Origin: Arcobacter sp. CECT 8983
GTDB taxonomy: Bacteria; Campylobacterota; Campylobacteria; Campylobacterales; Arcobacteraceae
NCBI RefSeq assembly: GCF_004118855.1
Contig: NZ_PDKF01000008.1
Coordinates: 1-64,000, forward strand
Reading direction: 5' to 3'
Length of the DNA: 64,000 nucleotides
Shown: positions 41,002 through 50,147 of the stretch, piece by piece
How positions within the stretch are numbered: the stretch's first letter is position 1
Layout: the number at the start of each line of letters is the position of its first letter
Translations under genes and position numbers: made by a program
Notes under the pieces: generated by a model
What the model saw: the letters and a program-made list of their open reading frames with translations, nothing else
What the model was told of the DNA's origin: nothing
Database searches by the model: none

Positions 41002-41459
41002 TTAAGAAAATATTTATAGCCACTTTTTTAGTTGTTTCTTTAAGTGCAAACAACTATACATATCTTTTAGATGAATATAAAAAAGATACAGAATTAGAGG
41101 CAAAAATTGTTTTAAAAATAGCAAGGGATATTTTAAAAACAAATCCTGTACATCTATATATCCCAAATATGAAACCTTTAGATAGTAAGGTTTATTCTTC
41201 AGAAGTAAGATTAGTAAATACTTGTGAAAAAGCAAATTTTGTTTTTGTTAAATATAGTAAATCTTTTCAATGTGAGAAAAATAAAAAACTTTTTGTTTTA
41301 ACAAATAATTATAGACAATTATTGTCAAATCATAGTTTTATAGGTGCATTTTTTTGGAGTAAAAGTAGACCAAATATTGTTTTAGTAAAAAGTAGATTGA
41401 CTCAAAAAGCTATTATTTTGCCAAAAGAGTATGAACGATATATTGAGGACTTAAAGTGA
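40998..41459 (+). CDS. YfiR-like small periplasmic protein
   Basis: I prefer the TTG at 40998, which overlaps the receptor stop by four bases and follows AAGGTGG by four; a GTG at 40989 in the same frame is possible. The product, about 153 residues, has a signal peptide and a DUF4154/YfiR-type layout (LTNNYRQLLSNHSFIGAFFWSKSRPNIVLVKSRL). YfiR holds the cyclase YfiN inactive in the periplasm in the Pseudomonas YfiBNR system. Here the next gene, overlapping by four bases, is a membrane diguanylate cyclase, matching that pairing. Confidence 0.7.
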   Translation: MIKKIFIATFLVVSLSANNYTYLLDEYKKDTELEAKIVLKIARDILKTNPVHLYIPNMKPLDSKVYSSEVRLVNTCEKANFVFVKYSKSFQCEKNKKLFVLTNNYRQLLSNHSFIGAFFWSKSRPNIVLVKSRLTQKAIILPKEYERYIEDLK

Positions 41460-42619
41460 AAACAAAAGGACTTTTATTTAACAGATTTTTTTTGATATTT
41501 ATTTCAATATTTGTCTCAATATCACTTTTTCTTTTGCTTTCTGGACTTACTAAGTTTGAAGAAAGATTTGAAAAAAAAGTTTTAGAAGTAGTTACTGCTG
41601 ATATTATTGGAATTATAAAAAATACAGCAAACTCTATTGAAAACAATTTAGAAGGTAGTGAAAATTATATTGAAACAATAAAAAAGTCAAAGATGACACA
41701 GATTAATTTGGAAAATAAATTATCTGTACTTTTAACTGAAAATATAAAATATGCTTATTTACTTTATAAAGATAAAAAAAATGTTTTTAGATTTTTAGCA
41801 GATGGGGCACCAGATGAACAAAAAGCATTTTTAAATCAAAAGTTTGATGTAGAAAGTGAAGCTTGGTTTGAGGTTTATAAAACAAAAAAGCCTGTACTTC
41901 TTAAGCAGCCTTTACTTCATCAGCTCTCAATTACGTATTTAGAACCAATATTAAAAAATGATAATGTAGAACTTTTACTTGTAATTGATTTTTCTATAGA
42001 AAAAACAAAAGATGTAAACGAAGTGATTACTTTGGTAAAAGATATTGTTATCTCAATTAATATTGTAGTAGTGATTTTTATTTTAATCTTACTTATTCAA
42101 ACAATTAAATATTATATGGTTAAGAAAACTGCTTATGTTGATAAACTTACAAATGTTTATAATAGAAACTATTTGCAAGAAAATGAAAATAAAATAAACC
42201 TTGAAGAATATATTTTAGTTGCAATAGATATTGATCATTTTAAAAATGTCAATGATACTTTTGGGCATGATGCTGGAGATCTAGTTTTAAAAGAAGTTGG
42301 GAAAACAATTCTTAGTTCTATTCGTTCTAAAGAAGATATTGTAATTAGGTATGGTGGAGAAGAGTTTATTATTTTAACTAAAAAACAGCAAAGCCATGAC
42401 ATAAAAAGTCTTAGTGTGATAAAAAGAATTCATAAAAATATTCAAAGAAAAAAATTTAGAAATACTCGTGGAGAAACTATTAGTATAACTGTTTCTATTG
42501 GTGTAAATCTTTATCCCCATGAATCAAGAAACTTTAAAGAAGCATTCAATCTTGCTGACAAAGCTTTATATAAAGCAAAAGAAGAAGGAAGAAATCAAAT
42601 TCAAATATATAAAAATTAA
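41456..42619 (+). CDS. membrane diguanylate cyclase, third gene of the receptor/YfiR-like set
   Basis: Translation begins at GTG (41456) inside a GTGA overlap with the YfiR-like gene. The 387-residue protein has membrane segments near 10-30 and 195-220 around a periplasmic domain of about 165 residues, then a GGDEF domain with RYGGEEFIIL. The inhibitory site is lost: SKED stands where RxxD would be. It is therefore probably controlled from the periplasm by the YfiR-like partner rather than by product feedback. Confidence 0.88.
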   Translation: MKTKGLLFNRFFLIFISIFVSISLFLLLSGLTKFEERFEKKVLEVVTADIIGIIKNTANSIENNLEGSENYIETIKKSKMTQINLENKLSVLLTENIKYAYLLYKDKKNVFRFLADGAPDEQKAFLNQKFDVESEAWFEVYKTKKPVLLKQPLLHQLSITYLEPILKNDNVELLLVIDFSIEKTKDVNEVITLVKDIVISINIVVVIFILILLIQTIKYYMVKKTAYVDKLTNVYNRNYLQENENKINLEEYILVAIDIDHFKNVNDTFGHDAGDLVLKEVGKTILSSIRSKEDIVIRYGGEEFIILTKKQQSHDIKSLSVIKRIHKNIQRKKFRNTRGETISITVSIGVNLYPHESRNFKEAFNLADKALYKAKEEGRNQIQIYKN

Positions 42620-42643
42620 TATATAAAAAGATTTGATTATTTA

Positions 42644-42728
42644 TGGTGCGACCGACGAGATTTGAACTCGTACACCCGAAGGCACCACCCCCTCAAGATG
42701 GCGTGTCTACCAATTTCACCACGGTCGC
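42644..42728 (-). tRNA. tRNA-Leu (GAG anticodon)
   Basis: The minus strand reads as a class II tRNA of 85 bases: acceptor GCGACCG, D arm GTGGTGAAATTGGTAGAC, anticodon loop CTTGAGG with GAG, a long variable arm (TGGTGCCTTCGGGTG), T arm with GTTCAAATC, and encoded CCA (42646-42644). The long variable arm and GAG identify leucine. Confidence 0.95.
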
Positions 42729-42831
42729 TTTTTAAAGAAGTGAAATTATAGCTTTTTCATCTTATAAATTTTCTTAATTACATATACTTTATTATGTGAG
42801 AGGATGGTGTATTTAAAGAGAAGCCAAAGGC

Positions 42832-44955
42832 TTACTCCCTAAATTTTTTATTATGTACGTTATCAAGAATCTTGTTTGCTAAATCAGAAGTATTTTTAGC
42901 TATATCATGAGTTTGAGATGCTACAGAAGCATTATTTTGTGTTTGTTGGTCAAGTTTATTGATTACATCATTAATTTGTTCAATACTTGTCTTTTGCTCT
43001 TTTGAAGCATCAGATATATCTTTGATAGCTTTTGTTGTTTCTTCTATGTTTTCATTTAGCTTTTCATATCCTTTAATCATATGGTCAGCAATTTTCTTGC
43101 CATTATTTGTCTTTTCTGTGGCATTTTCAACTAATGTTTTTATTTCTCTTGCCGCTTCTGCACTTCTAGTTGCAAGGTTTCTAACTTCAGCTGCAACAAC
43201 TGCAAAACCTTTTCCAGCTTCTCCTGCTGTTGCTGCTTCAACTGCTGCATTTAATGAAAGAATATTTGTTTGAAAAGCAATTTGATCGATTACTGTAATT
43301 GCTTCTGCTATAGATTGTGTTTGTTCATTAATCTCATCCATTGATTGTACTGTAGAGTTTGCTAAGTTATTACCTTCTACAATAGATTTTCTTAGTTCAT
43401 CTGAATGATTAGACATATCTGAAATTCTATTTGTGTTGTTTATAATTGTACTTGTAATCTCTTCAATTGACGCAGCAGTCTCTTCTAGTGAAACAGCAGT
43501 TTCATTAGAAGATCTATTTAATTTATCAACATTTTGTAGTAATGTTTTTGAGTTACTATCAAGTTCAATACCGTTTATTTTATTCTCTTTTAACATTTGG
43601 GTAATAATAGAGCATAAGTTATTTAGACCTCTTGATACTTTTCCGTCTGGGTTATCAATTAAATTAGTAAAGTCAAGTTTTGAATACTCTTCTAATACTT
43701 TTAAAATAGGATTAATATCACTATTTACATTTGCATTTATTTTTTCAATCATTTCATTTAAAATATCTTTTAACTCATTTAGTGCTTTATTTGAGGTATT
43801 TGTTTTTACTAATATATCAAGTTTTCCATCATTTATATGATTTACTACTGATTTTACTTCTTCAATTAAAGCTCTATCTTCATCTAAACCTTTTGAAATT
43901 TGTTTTATCTCTGCATCAATTACTCTTCCCATATTTCCAAATTCATCATTAGTTTTTATATTTAACTCTTTTGCAACATTTTCTTCACCTTTTAAATATT
44001 TGAAGAAGAACTCAAGTCCATCTTCAACATCTTTTAGGGGAGCTAAAAGTTTTGTCATTGCTAAAAATAAAATTAAAAGAATAACCACCAGTAAAATAGT
44101 ATATAAAATCACATCTTTTATAATATTTCCTATGATTTCATCAATAATCTCTTCTTTATCAAGTTGAACAAGGGTGTACCAGTTTGCAGAAGGGATTTTA
44201 CTAAAAGATGCTAATACTTTTTTATCTTGGTATATAGCTTCTCCAAATTTATTTTCTTCATTTTTTATGTCATTATAAACAGTACTTTGTTTATCTAATA
44301 CTTTTTTATCTTTATGAATAAGAATCTTCCCTTCTTCATCAACTAAATATGCAAAACCTGTATTTTTAAATTTTATATTTAAAATTGTATTTACAATAGT
44401 ATCAATAAAGATATCAGAGCTAACTACCCCAACTAACTTATCTTCTCTTACTAATGGATAAAATACTGATACAACTAATTTTTTTGTAGTAAAATCAACA
44501 TAAGGTGGAGTTACCCCTCCTGTTTTCATTTCAACTGCTTGAGTATACCAATCTCTTTTTCTAGAATCATAATCAGTTGTTTGAGGTGTTCTTTTAGTTC
44601 CATCTGACATCAAGAAATTTCCATTTTCTTCATATCCTACATATACAGCAACAAAATTACCAGATTTTGAAGCAAGTCTTAGTTTATCTTCAATATTTTT
44701 ATTATCTATAGTAAGTTCATCAATGTCTTGGGGAAGTTCATCTGCAACAGCTTTTAGAATATTTATTCTAGATTGCAAATATCCTTCAATATAATTAGAA
44801 CTCTGTTTTGAAATATCTATCTCTTTTTGTTTTAAGTTTTCAAATTGAATATTATATTCAGTAGTTAAACTATTTACACCTAAAATAACAAATGAAATTG
44901 TTATTGAAATCAATAATAAAACTAAAATCTTAGCTTTTATACTACTTTTTTTCAT
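42832..44955 (-). CDS. methyl-accepting chemotaxis protein with dCache sensor
   Basis: The start is placed at 44955, where AAGGAGCATT precedes ATG; the frame extends 14 codons further without a ribosome site. The 707-residue receptor has a membrane segment near 10-30, a dCache periplasmic domain ([51 protein letters not shown]), a second membrane segment near 290, and a signalling domain with hairpin [20 protein letters not shown] and [19 protein letters not shown]. dCache receptors of this type often bind amino acids or organic acids. No CheW-binding pentapeptide for CheR is obvious at the tail. Confidence 0.92.
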   Translation of the reverse strand: MKKSSIKAKILVLLLISITISFVILGVNSLTTEYNIQFENLKQKEIDISKQSSNYIEGYLQSRINILKAVADELPQDIDELTIDNKNIEDKLRLASKSGNFVAVYVGYEENGNFLMSDGTKRTPQTTDYDSRKRDWYTQAVEMKTGGVTPPYVDFTTKKLVVSVFYPLVREDKLVGVVSSDIFIDTIVNTILNIKFKNTGFAYLVDEEGKILIHKDKKVLDKQSTVYNDIKNEENKFGEAIYQDKKVLASFSKIPSANWYTLVQLDKEEIIDEIIGNIIKDVILYTILLVVILLILFLAMTKLLAPLKDVEDGLEFFFKYLKGEENVAKELNIKTNDEFGNMGRVIDAEIKQISKGLDEDRALIEEVKSVVNHINDGKLDILVKTNTSNKALNELKDILNEMIEKINANVNSDINPILKVLEEYSKLDFTNLIDNPDGKVSRGLNNLCSIITQMLKENKINGIELDSNSKTLLQNVDKLNRSSNETAVSLEETAASIEEITSTIINNTNRISDMSNHSDELRKSIVEGNNLANSTVQSMDEINEQTQSIAEAITVIDQIAFQTNILSLNAAVEAATAGEAGKGFAVVAAEVRNLATRSAEAAREIKTLVENATEKTNNGKKIADHMIKGYEKLNENIEETTKAIKDISDASKEQKTSIEQINDVINKLDQQTQNNASVASQTHDIAKNTSDLANKILDNVHNKKFRE

Positions 44956-45047
44956 AATGCTCCTTAATCTTAAGTATTCATTTTGAAAATATATCATTTA
45001 AAAGTAGCAATTTGGAGTCTTTTTTGTATTTAGGAAAAATTAAGTAA

Positions 45048-45084
45048 AAAAAAAGGTCAAAGTTTAATACTTTGACCTTTTTTT
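45048..45084. terminator. terminator of atpE
   Basis: GGTCAAAG (45055-45062) and CTTTGACC (45070-45077) form a perfect stem with a 7-base loop, flanked by a run of A on the left and T on the right, so it can act in both directions. On the minus strand it closes atpE. Confidence 0.88.
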
Positions 45085-45118
45085 ATTAGAAGTTTTATAA
45101 AATCTGTAGTTTTATAAA

Positions 45119-45433
45119 TTACCCTAAAAATGGATTTGCATATAATGCGATCATCGCAATAACTAATGCATAAATAACTTGTGCTTCGATCATCGCTAAT
45201 GCAATGAACATAGTAGTCATTAATTTTCCACCTAAACCTGGGTTTCTAGCAGTACCAGCAATAGTCGCAGCAGCAGTGTTACCCATACCGATAGCACCAC
45301 CAAGTGCAGCAAGACCAAGACCAATACCTGCAGCAACTACAGAGTAAGCTTTTAAAGTTTCGTTAGCAACTGCGCCATCAGCAGCAAATGCAGCACCAGC
45401 AATAGCTAGCATTAAAAGAACGATTTTTTTCAT
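45119..45433 (-). CDS. atpE: F0F1 ATP synthase subunit c
   Basis: This 104-residue protein has two membrane helices with the glycine-alanine helix (GIGLGLAALGGAIGMG), the conserved polar loop ARNPGLGG and ion-binding E83 in MIEAQVIYALV. An added N-terminal stretch (MKKIVLLMLAIAGAAFAADG) resembles a signal peptide and is usual for Campylobacterota AtpE. The gene stands alone, apart from the other ATP synthase genes, as is common in this phylum. A 26-codon ORF ends 11 bases before its start. Confidence 0.95.
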   Translation of the reverse strand: MKKIVLLMLAIAGAAFAADGAVANETLKAYSVVAAGIGLGLAALGGAIGMGNTAAATIAGTARNPGLGGKLMTTMFIALAMIEAQVIYALVIAMIALYANPFLG

Positions 45434-45443
45434 TCTAGATTCC

Positions 45444-45524
45444 TTATAATATATTTTTTTTCAAAGTCCGTTCGGATTGCGTAACCTTATCATAAAGATA
45501 AAGCGACCATAACATAAATGCCAT
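45444..45524 (-). CDS. possible 26-residue leader ORF upstream of atpE
   Basis: On the minus strand AGGGAG lies four bases before ATG (45524); the frame runs 26 codons (MAFMLWSLYLYDKVTQSER, then TLKKNIL) and stops with TAA (45446-45444) inside the TAAGGA ribosome site of atpE. Termination there would place ribosomes on the atpE start. It may be chance in AT-rich DNA. Confidence 0.3.
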   Translation of the reverse strand: MAFMLWSLYLYDKVTQSERTLKKNIL

Positions 45525-45688
45525 GATTCTCCCTACTTATCACTTTGATTGGCAAGATTTTATCTCAATGAACTTTAAAGTTATATTATAAGAACAAATT
45601 TTTAATAAAAAAAATTAAAAAAAATAAAATAATAAAAAGTTCAATTTGATTGCAGTATAATATGGCTTTAATATAAAAGGAAATAAAT

Positions 45689-47806
45689 ATGAAGAAACTC
45701 TTTTTTTCTCTTACTCTTATTATAGTTTTAATAATAGCTACAATATATGGAGTATTATTTACAAGTCCTGGTAACTCTTTAGTTGCTTCAATTATCGAAA
45801 ATAAGGTAAATGAAGGACAAAAAAATGTAAATCTAAAAGTAAATAACTTTGTTTTAACACTAGATAAAATTGTGTTTAAAGCAACTATTGATGATAATTC
45901 TGAAATAAATGTTTTTGGTGCATTAAATCTTTTTTCAAAAACAATAAATGTAAATTATAATATAAATATAAATGATCTTTCAAAACTTCAAAATATTACA
46001 AAACAAAAATTAAATGGTTCTTTTTCTACAAAAGGTATAGTAAGAGGAAATGAGTCTCTTGCTGAAATTATAGGTCAAAGTTTAATAGCTTCTGGTAAAA
46101 CAGAGTATGACGTAAAACTTGAAGATTTTAAACCTAAAAAAATCTTAGTAGAGATGACAAATATAAATATTGAAAAATTATTATATATGCTAAATCAACC
46201 AAAATATGCAACAGGTATTTTAAATGTAGATGCTGCAATTAAAAATGCAGATATAAACAATTTAGATGGAATGATAAATACTTCTATTAAAAAGGGTGTT
46301 CTAAATACTTTAGCTATTCAAGCAAAAAATAATAAAAAGAGTTTTGAACCTATACTTTTTAATGTAAATACACATACTCAACTTTCAAGTGAAGTAGCTT
46401 CTTCCCAAGTTGCTTTTGATAGTTCAGTTGCAAGTTTAGATATCAAAAAAGCTGATTATAATCTAAAAGAGAATTCTTTAGTAAGTGATTATAAACTATT
46501 TGTTAAAAGTTTATCAAAGTTAGAACCTTTAATTAATCAAAGATTAAATGGTAACTTTACTGCTATTGGTGATGTTAAGTTTGAAAATAATAATTTAGAC
46601 TTATCAGGTACTACTGATATTTTTAAATCAAATACTACATATAAAGTAACTACAAAAAACAATAAACCCAAAAGTGTTATCCTGAATATGAACGATGCCC
46701 AACTAGCATATGTTTTAAATTTAGTAGATCAACCAAAATTTGCAACTGGTCTTTTAAGTATTGATGCAAATATCAAAAATGCTGACTTAAATAATTTAGA
46801 TGGAAAAGTTATTACAAAAGTAGTAAATGGTTTAGTAAATAATAGTATTGTTAATAAAGAGTTTGAACAAAAATTAAAAGATAAAATAGATTTTAATGCA
46901 GTAATTGATACTTCATTAAATGAAAATTTAGCAAGTTCTATTATTGATGTAAATAGTTCTTTAGCAAATATTGATATGAAAGAAGCAGTTTATAATTTAA
47001 AAGATTTAGTGTTTACAAGTGATTATTTATTAACTGTTTCTGACCTTAGAAAACTAGAAGATGTAACTGCTCAAAAGATGAGAGGTAGTGTATCTTTAAA
47101 TGGGAATATAAGACAAGCTAAAGATGAATTAAAAGTAGATGGTCAATCAAAACTGTTTGGAGGAGATATTAACTTTAATCTAGTAAATGATAACTTTACA
47201 GCTAAAATAGATGGAGTGGAAATTAAAGATCTAACTCATATGCTTTATTATCCTGAAATTTTTACTTCTAAATCAAATATTGATCTAAATTATAATACAA
47301 CTTCAAAAATTGGTAATATCAAAGGAAGTTTAATAAACGGACAATTTATTCAAAATGAATTCTCAAATATTATTAATACTTTTGCAAAGTTTGATATTAC
47401 AAAAGAGATTTACAAAACAGTAGATATTGATAGTAAAATAAATAAAGACATAATTAATACTATTGTAAATATGGAAAGTAAATATACAACGATAAAAGTT
47501 CCAAATAGTACCTTAAATACAAAAACAAATACAATTAATGCAATAGTAAAAACAAAAATCAAAAAATATGATTTTGATACAAAAGTTACAGGAAATTTAG
47601 CTAATCCTAAAGTTCGTGTAGATACAAGTAAGTTTGTAAAAGATAAAATAAAAAATAAAATAAAAGAAAAACTAGAAGAAAAGTTAAAAGACTCTATTTT
47701 AAAAGATCTTTTAAACAAAGCTCCAATTCAAGAAGAACAAATAAAAAAACCAGCTTCAAATGAAGAAATAGCAAGAGCTTTTAAAGAGATGTTTGGTCAA
47801 AACTAA
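45689..47806 (+). CDS. AsmA/TamB-like envelope protein with three-fold internal repeat
   Basis: The 705-residue protein has one N-terminal membrane helix and a long beta-rich periplasmic body. A unit of about 175 residues recurs three times: KL-x3-(I/V)T/N-x-(Q/R)(K/R)(L/M)-x-G near 105, 277 and 454, and a (N/D)QPK(Y/F)ATG(I/L)L block near 170 and 346 with a diverged third near 520. The C-terminus is a charged helix (KDKIKNKIKEKLEEKLKDS). This fits AsmA-like bridge proteins that move lipid between membranes or affect outer-membrane assembly. The gene stands alone. Confidence 0.68.
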   Translation: MKKLFFSLTLIIVLIIATIYGVLFTSPGNSLVASIIENKVNEGQKNVNLKVNNFVLTLDKIVFKATIDDNSEINVFGALNLFSKTINVNYNININDLSKLQNITKQKLNGSFSTKGIVRGNESLAEIIGQSLIASGKTEYDVKLEDFKPKKILVEMTNINIEKLLYMLNQPKYATGILNVDAAIKNADINNLDGMINTSIKKGVLNTLAIQAKNNKKSFEPILFNVNTHTQLSSEVASSQVAFDSSVASLDIKKADYNLKENSLVSDYKLFVKSLSKLEPLINQRLNGNFTAIGDVKFENNNLDLSGTTDIFKSNTTYKVTTKNNKPKSVILNMNDAQLAYVLNLVDQPKFATGLLSIDANIKNADLNNLDGKVITKVVNGLVNNSIVNKEFEQKLKDKIDFNAVIDTSLNENLASSIIDVNSSLANIDMKEAVYNLKDLVFTSDYLLTVSDLRKLEDVTAQKMRGSVSLNGNIRQAKDELKVDGQSKLFGGDINFNLVNDNFTAKIDGVEIKDLTHMLYYPEIFTSKSNIDLNYNTTSKIGNIKGSLINGQFIQNEFSNIINTFAKFDITKEIYKTVDIDSKINKDIINTIVNMESKYTTIKVPNSTLNTKTNTINAIVKTKIKKYDFDTKVTGNLANPKVRVDTSKFVKDKIKNKIKEKLEEKLKDSILKDLLNKAPIQEEQIKKPASNEEIARAFKEMFGQN

Positions 47807-47808
47807 AG

Positions 47809-48504
47809 TTATTTCATCTGTTTTGTAAGTGGTAGGGAAACCCCTACCCAAGAAGCCACTCCTCCTCTGTACCAAAGAATTTTTTCCTTTGGAAATCCTA
47901 TTTTTATAAGTGTTTTTATAGCCCTTGGTGATTGGGCACACCATGAACCATTACAAAAAAATAGTGCAGTTTTTGCTTTAGTAAAGTCATATTTATTTTT
48001 GTCAACTATTTTTACTCCTAAAAGTTCATAGGCTCTTTCATATTCTATCTCAAAATCTTCATCATAAACTAACTCATCATATGGAATATTTACTGCACTA
48101 GGAATTGTTCCTTTATCAAACCAATCTTTTGTTCTACTATCTACTAATATATAATTTTTAGGGTCTTTATTGGATTTATTTTCAATAAATTCTAATACTT
48201 CTAGTTCTGCAAATGTTTTTATATCTTTATGTATTTGAAGTGGTTGAATAGTTCCTTTTGTTGTAATAAAAGTCTTTTTACACTTTTTATGAACTTTTGA
48301 AGAAGCTAAGTTTTCACTTTGAAAAGTTTCCACATTTACTGCTAGATTTAAACACTCTTTGTAAGATTGTCTTTCAATTATATAGTTTTCTTTTTTACCA
48401 TTTGAGTAAGTATGCTCTACTTTTACACCTTTAAGAGGTAACATTATAGGGTTTATTGCATAAGAATGAATAAAAAAGAAAAATATAAAAATAAGTTTTT
48501 GCAT
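47809..48504 (-). CDS. periplasmic rhodanese-domain protein
   Basis: The 231-residue product has a signal peptide (MQKLIFIFFFFIHSYA), an N-terminal part with two cysteines, and a rhodanese domain at about 105-225 with YILVDSRTKDWFDKGTIPSAVNIPYDEL and the active-loop cysteine in ALFFCNGSWCAQSPRA. A second cysteine in that loop (C-x4-C) is unusual and might form a disulfide. It could transfer sulfur or act as a periplasmic thiol enzyme. It converges on the AsmA-like gene, ending two bases away. Confidence 0.82.
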   Translation of the reverse strand: MQKLIFIFFFFIHSYAINPIMLPLKGVKVEHTYSNGKKENYIIERQSYKECLNLAVNVETFQSENLASSKVHKKCKKTFITTKGTIQPLQIHKDIKTFAELEVLEFIENKSNKDPKNYILVDSRTKDWFDKGTIPSAVNIPYDELVYDEDFEIEYERAYELLGVKIVDKNKYDFTKAKTALFFCNGSWCAQSPRAIKTLIKIGFPKEKILWYRGGVASWVGVSLPLTKQMK

Positions 48505-48592
48505 AAAGAACTCCTAAATTTATTTTATAGTAAGCTATGGTTTTAATAATATCTATTTTTGATTTAAAGAAATAATTATACAAGGATAAAGT

Positions 48593-49297
48593 ATGTTTAA
48601 AAGAGTATTAGTAACTGGTGGAAATAAAGGAATAGGAATAAAAGTTGTTGAAAAGTTTTTAGAACTTGATTATGAAATTATTACAATAGCTAGAAGTTAT
48701 GATAATTTTCCATATAAAGATAATGAAAAAGTAAAAACTATAGAGTACGATTTATCTGATGTTGATGGTTTAGTTACTTTAGCTAAAGAAGTAGGGGACA
48801 TTGATATTCTAATAAACAATGCAGGATATATGCAACCAAAATATACTTATAATAACTATCCAAAAGAAGCAAAAGAACATATTATGAATGTTGATTTACA
48901 TGCTCCTGTTGAGCTTATGAATCTATTTAGTGAAGGTATGAAGAAAAAAGGTTATGGAAGAATTGTAAATACAGCTTCAATTGCAGGACAAATAGGTCAT
49001 CCTGATGTTTGGTATGGTATTGCAAAAGCAGGGCTTATAAATGCTACAAAAATTTATGCAAAGCTTTTAGGAAGTGATGGTATCACTGTAAATTGTGTTG
49101 CTCCAAGTGCTGCTGAAACTGATATGCAAAAAGATAATGATGAAGCAAGAAAAGCTGCTTTTAAAGCTGCTGTTGTAACAAATAGATTTGCCGAACCAGA
49201 AGAAGTAGCTGCTGCAATTTTTTGGTTAGCAACAGATTGTCCAGAGTACATAAATGGAATAACAATTGACATAAACAATTGCTTTTATCCAAGATAG
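48593..49297 (+). CDS. short-chain dehydrogenase/reductase
   Basis: The 234-residue enzyme has the NAD(P) motif TGGNKGIG (8-15), NNAG near 85, the catalytic serine in VNTASIAG and YGIAKAG (Tyr-x3-Lys), with the C-terminal NGITIDINN resembling the usual GG-x-DGG end. It resembles FabG-like 3-oxoacyl reductases, but context gives no substrate. It is a single gene closed by a long hairpin. Confidence 0.88.
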   Translation: MFKRVLVTGGNKGIGIKVVEKFLELDYEIITIARSYDNFPYKDNEKVKTIEYDLSDVDGLVTLAKEVGDIDILINNAGYMQPKYTYNNYPKEAKEHIMNVDLHAPVELMNLFSEGMKKKGYGRIVNTASIAGQIGHPDVWYGIAKAGLINATKIYAKLLGSDGITVNCVAPSAAETDMQKDNDEARKAAFKAAVVTNRFAEPEEVAAAIFWLATDCPEYINGITIDINNCFYPR

Positions 49298-49315
49298 GTT
49301 TTAAACCTATCTTGG
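49289..49315. terminator. 27-base hairpin between convergent SDR and OB-fold genes
   Basis: CCAAGATAGGTTT (49289-49301) and AAACCTATCTTGG (49303-49315) form a perfect 13-bp stem with a one-base centre, overlapping the SDR stop codon. A T run is not adjacent. Confidence 0.55.
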
Positions 49316-49319
49316 GAAA

Positions 49320-50003
49320 TTAGATTTTTTCAACTTTTGCATTTACTCCAATAACTTTATATTTAAAGCCATATCCATAATCTACATCTGTATTAATAGT
49401 TCCTGTAACTTTTATTTTGTCACCTTTTTTTACTTTTTCATCTTCATTTGTTGACCTAAAGATAATTGCATTATCATTGTTTTGGATTTTGATCCAAGTA
49501 TTTCCCATAACTTTATTTGATACTTGAATTACTTCTCCTTGAACTATTACGTTTTTATTTTTAAACTTTTGTGCATTTTTATAAATAGTTGAAATATCAG
49601 TTTTAATAGCTTTTTCTTTTGAAATAGTAATATTATTAAACTTTGGATTAGGCTTTTTTGATGCTTGACCATGAATTCCATGTACATTATCAACTCCATG
49701 AATAGCTTTTTTTTGACCTTCAATTTCACCAAAAAGAACTTTATCAAAAGTTTTATCTAAAGTCTTACTTTTAAAATTTGTCATCCATGTTGACTCTTTA
49801 AGTGTTACTTTATCTCCAACTTTTACATTAGTTTTTGGTATTGCTGCCCAAATCTCTTCATTTTGTTTTTTTAATTTAATATAGATGTATGCTCCAGAGT
49901 TTTGTAACTCTAGAATCTCACCCTTGTGTAGTTTTCCTGCTGCAAATAAACTACTTCCTAATAAAAGTAATCCAATACATATTTGAGATATTATTTTCAT
50001 CAT
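49320..50003 (-). CDS. periplasmic protein with two OB-fold-like modules
   Basis: The 227-residue product has a signal peptide (MMKIISQICIGLLLLGSSLFA). The first module (GEILELQNSGAYIYIKL...EIWAAIPKTNVKVGDKVTL) resembles the NrfJ-related domain found near cytochrome c nitrite reductase genes, and the second (IVQGEVIQVSNKVMGNTWIKIQ...VKKGDKIKVTGTI) is a tRNA_anti-like OB fold. A TTGAT-N4-ATCAA site at the -41.5 position suggests control by an FNR/CRP-type activator. Function unknown; a role in anaerobic metal or cytochrome metabolism is inference. Confidence 0.72.
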   Translation of the reverse strand: MMKIISQICIGLLLLGSSLFAAGKLHKGEILELQNSGAYIYIKLKKQNEEIWAAIPKTNVKVGDKVTLKESTWMTNFKSKTLDKTFDKVLFGEIEGQKKAIHGVDNVHGIHGQASKKPNPKFNNITISKEKAIKTDISTIYKNAQKFKNKNVIVQGEVIQVSNKVMGNTWIKIQNNDNAIIFRSTNEDEKVKKGDKIKVTGTINTDVDYGYGFKYKVIGVNAKVEKI

Positions 50004-50034
50004 TTTGTCCTTTAACTGAATAGTTATTCATATA

Positions 50035-50076
50035 ATTTTATCACTATTTATTTATAAAAAAATTGATATTAATCAA
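50035..50076 (-). promoter_or_regulatory. FNR/CRP-type site and -10 box of the OB-fold gene
   Basis: TTGAT-ATTA-ATCAA (50063-50076) is a perfect FNR consensus. On the minus strand, 29 bases separate its centre from the -10 box TAAAAT (50040-50035), which puts the site at -41.5, the class II activator position. The transcript would begin near 50028, about 25 bases before the start codon. Confidence 0.68.
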
Positions 50077-50147
50077 AATAGTTAATTTGTTGACAATTAA
50101 TATATAATAAAAATAATATTAAGTACAATTTATAAATAGGGGTTATA

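Noticed and set aside
43433-43840. Plus-strand 135-codon frame opposite the chemoreceptor signalling domain
   Set aside because: Antisense to conserved coiled-coil heptads, which leave the opposite strand open; no homology-like motif or ribosome site.
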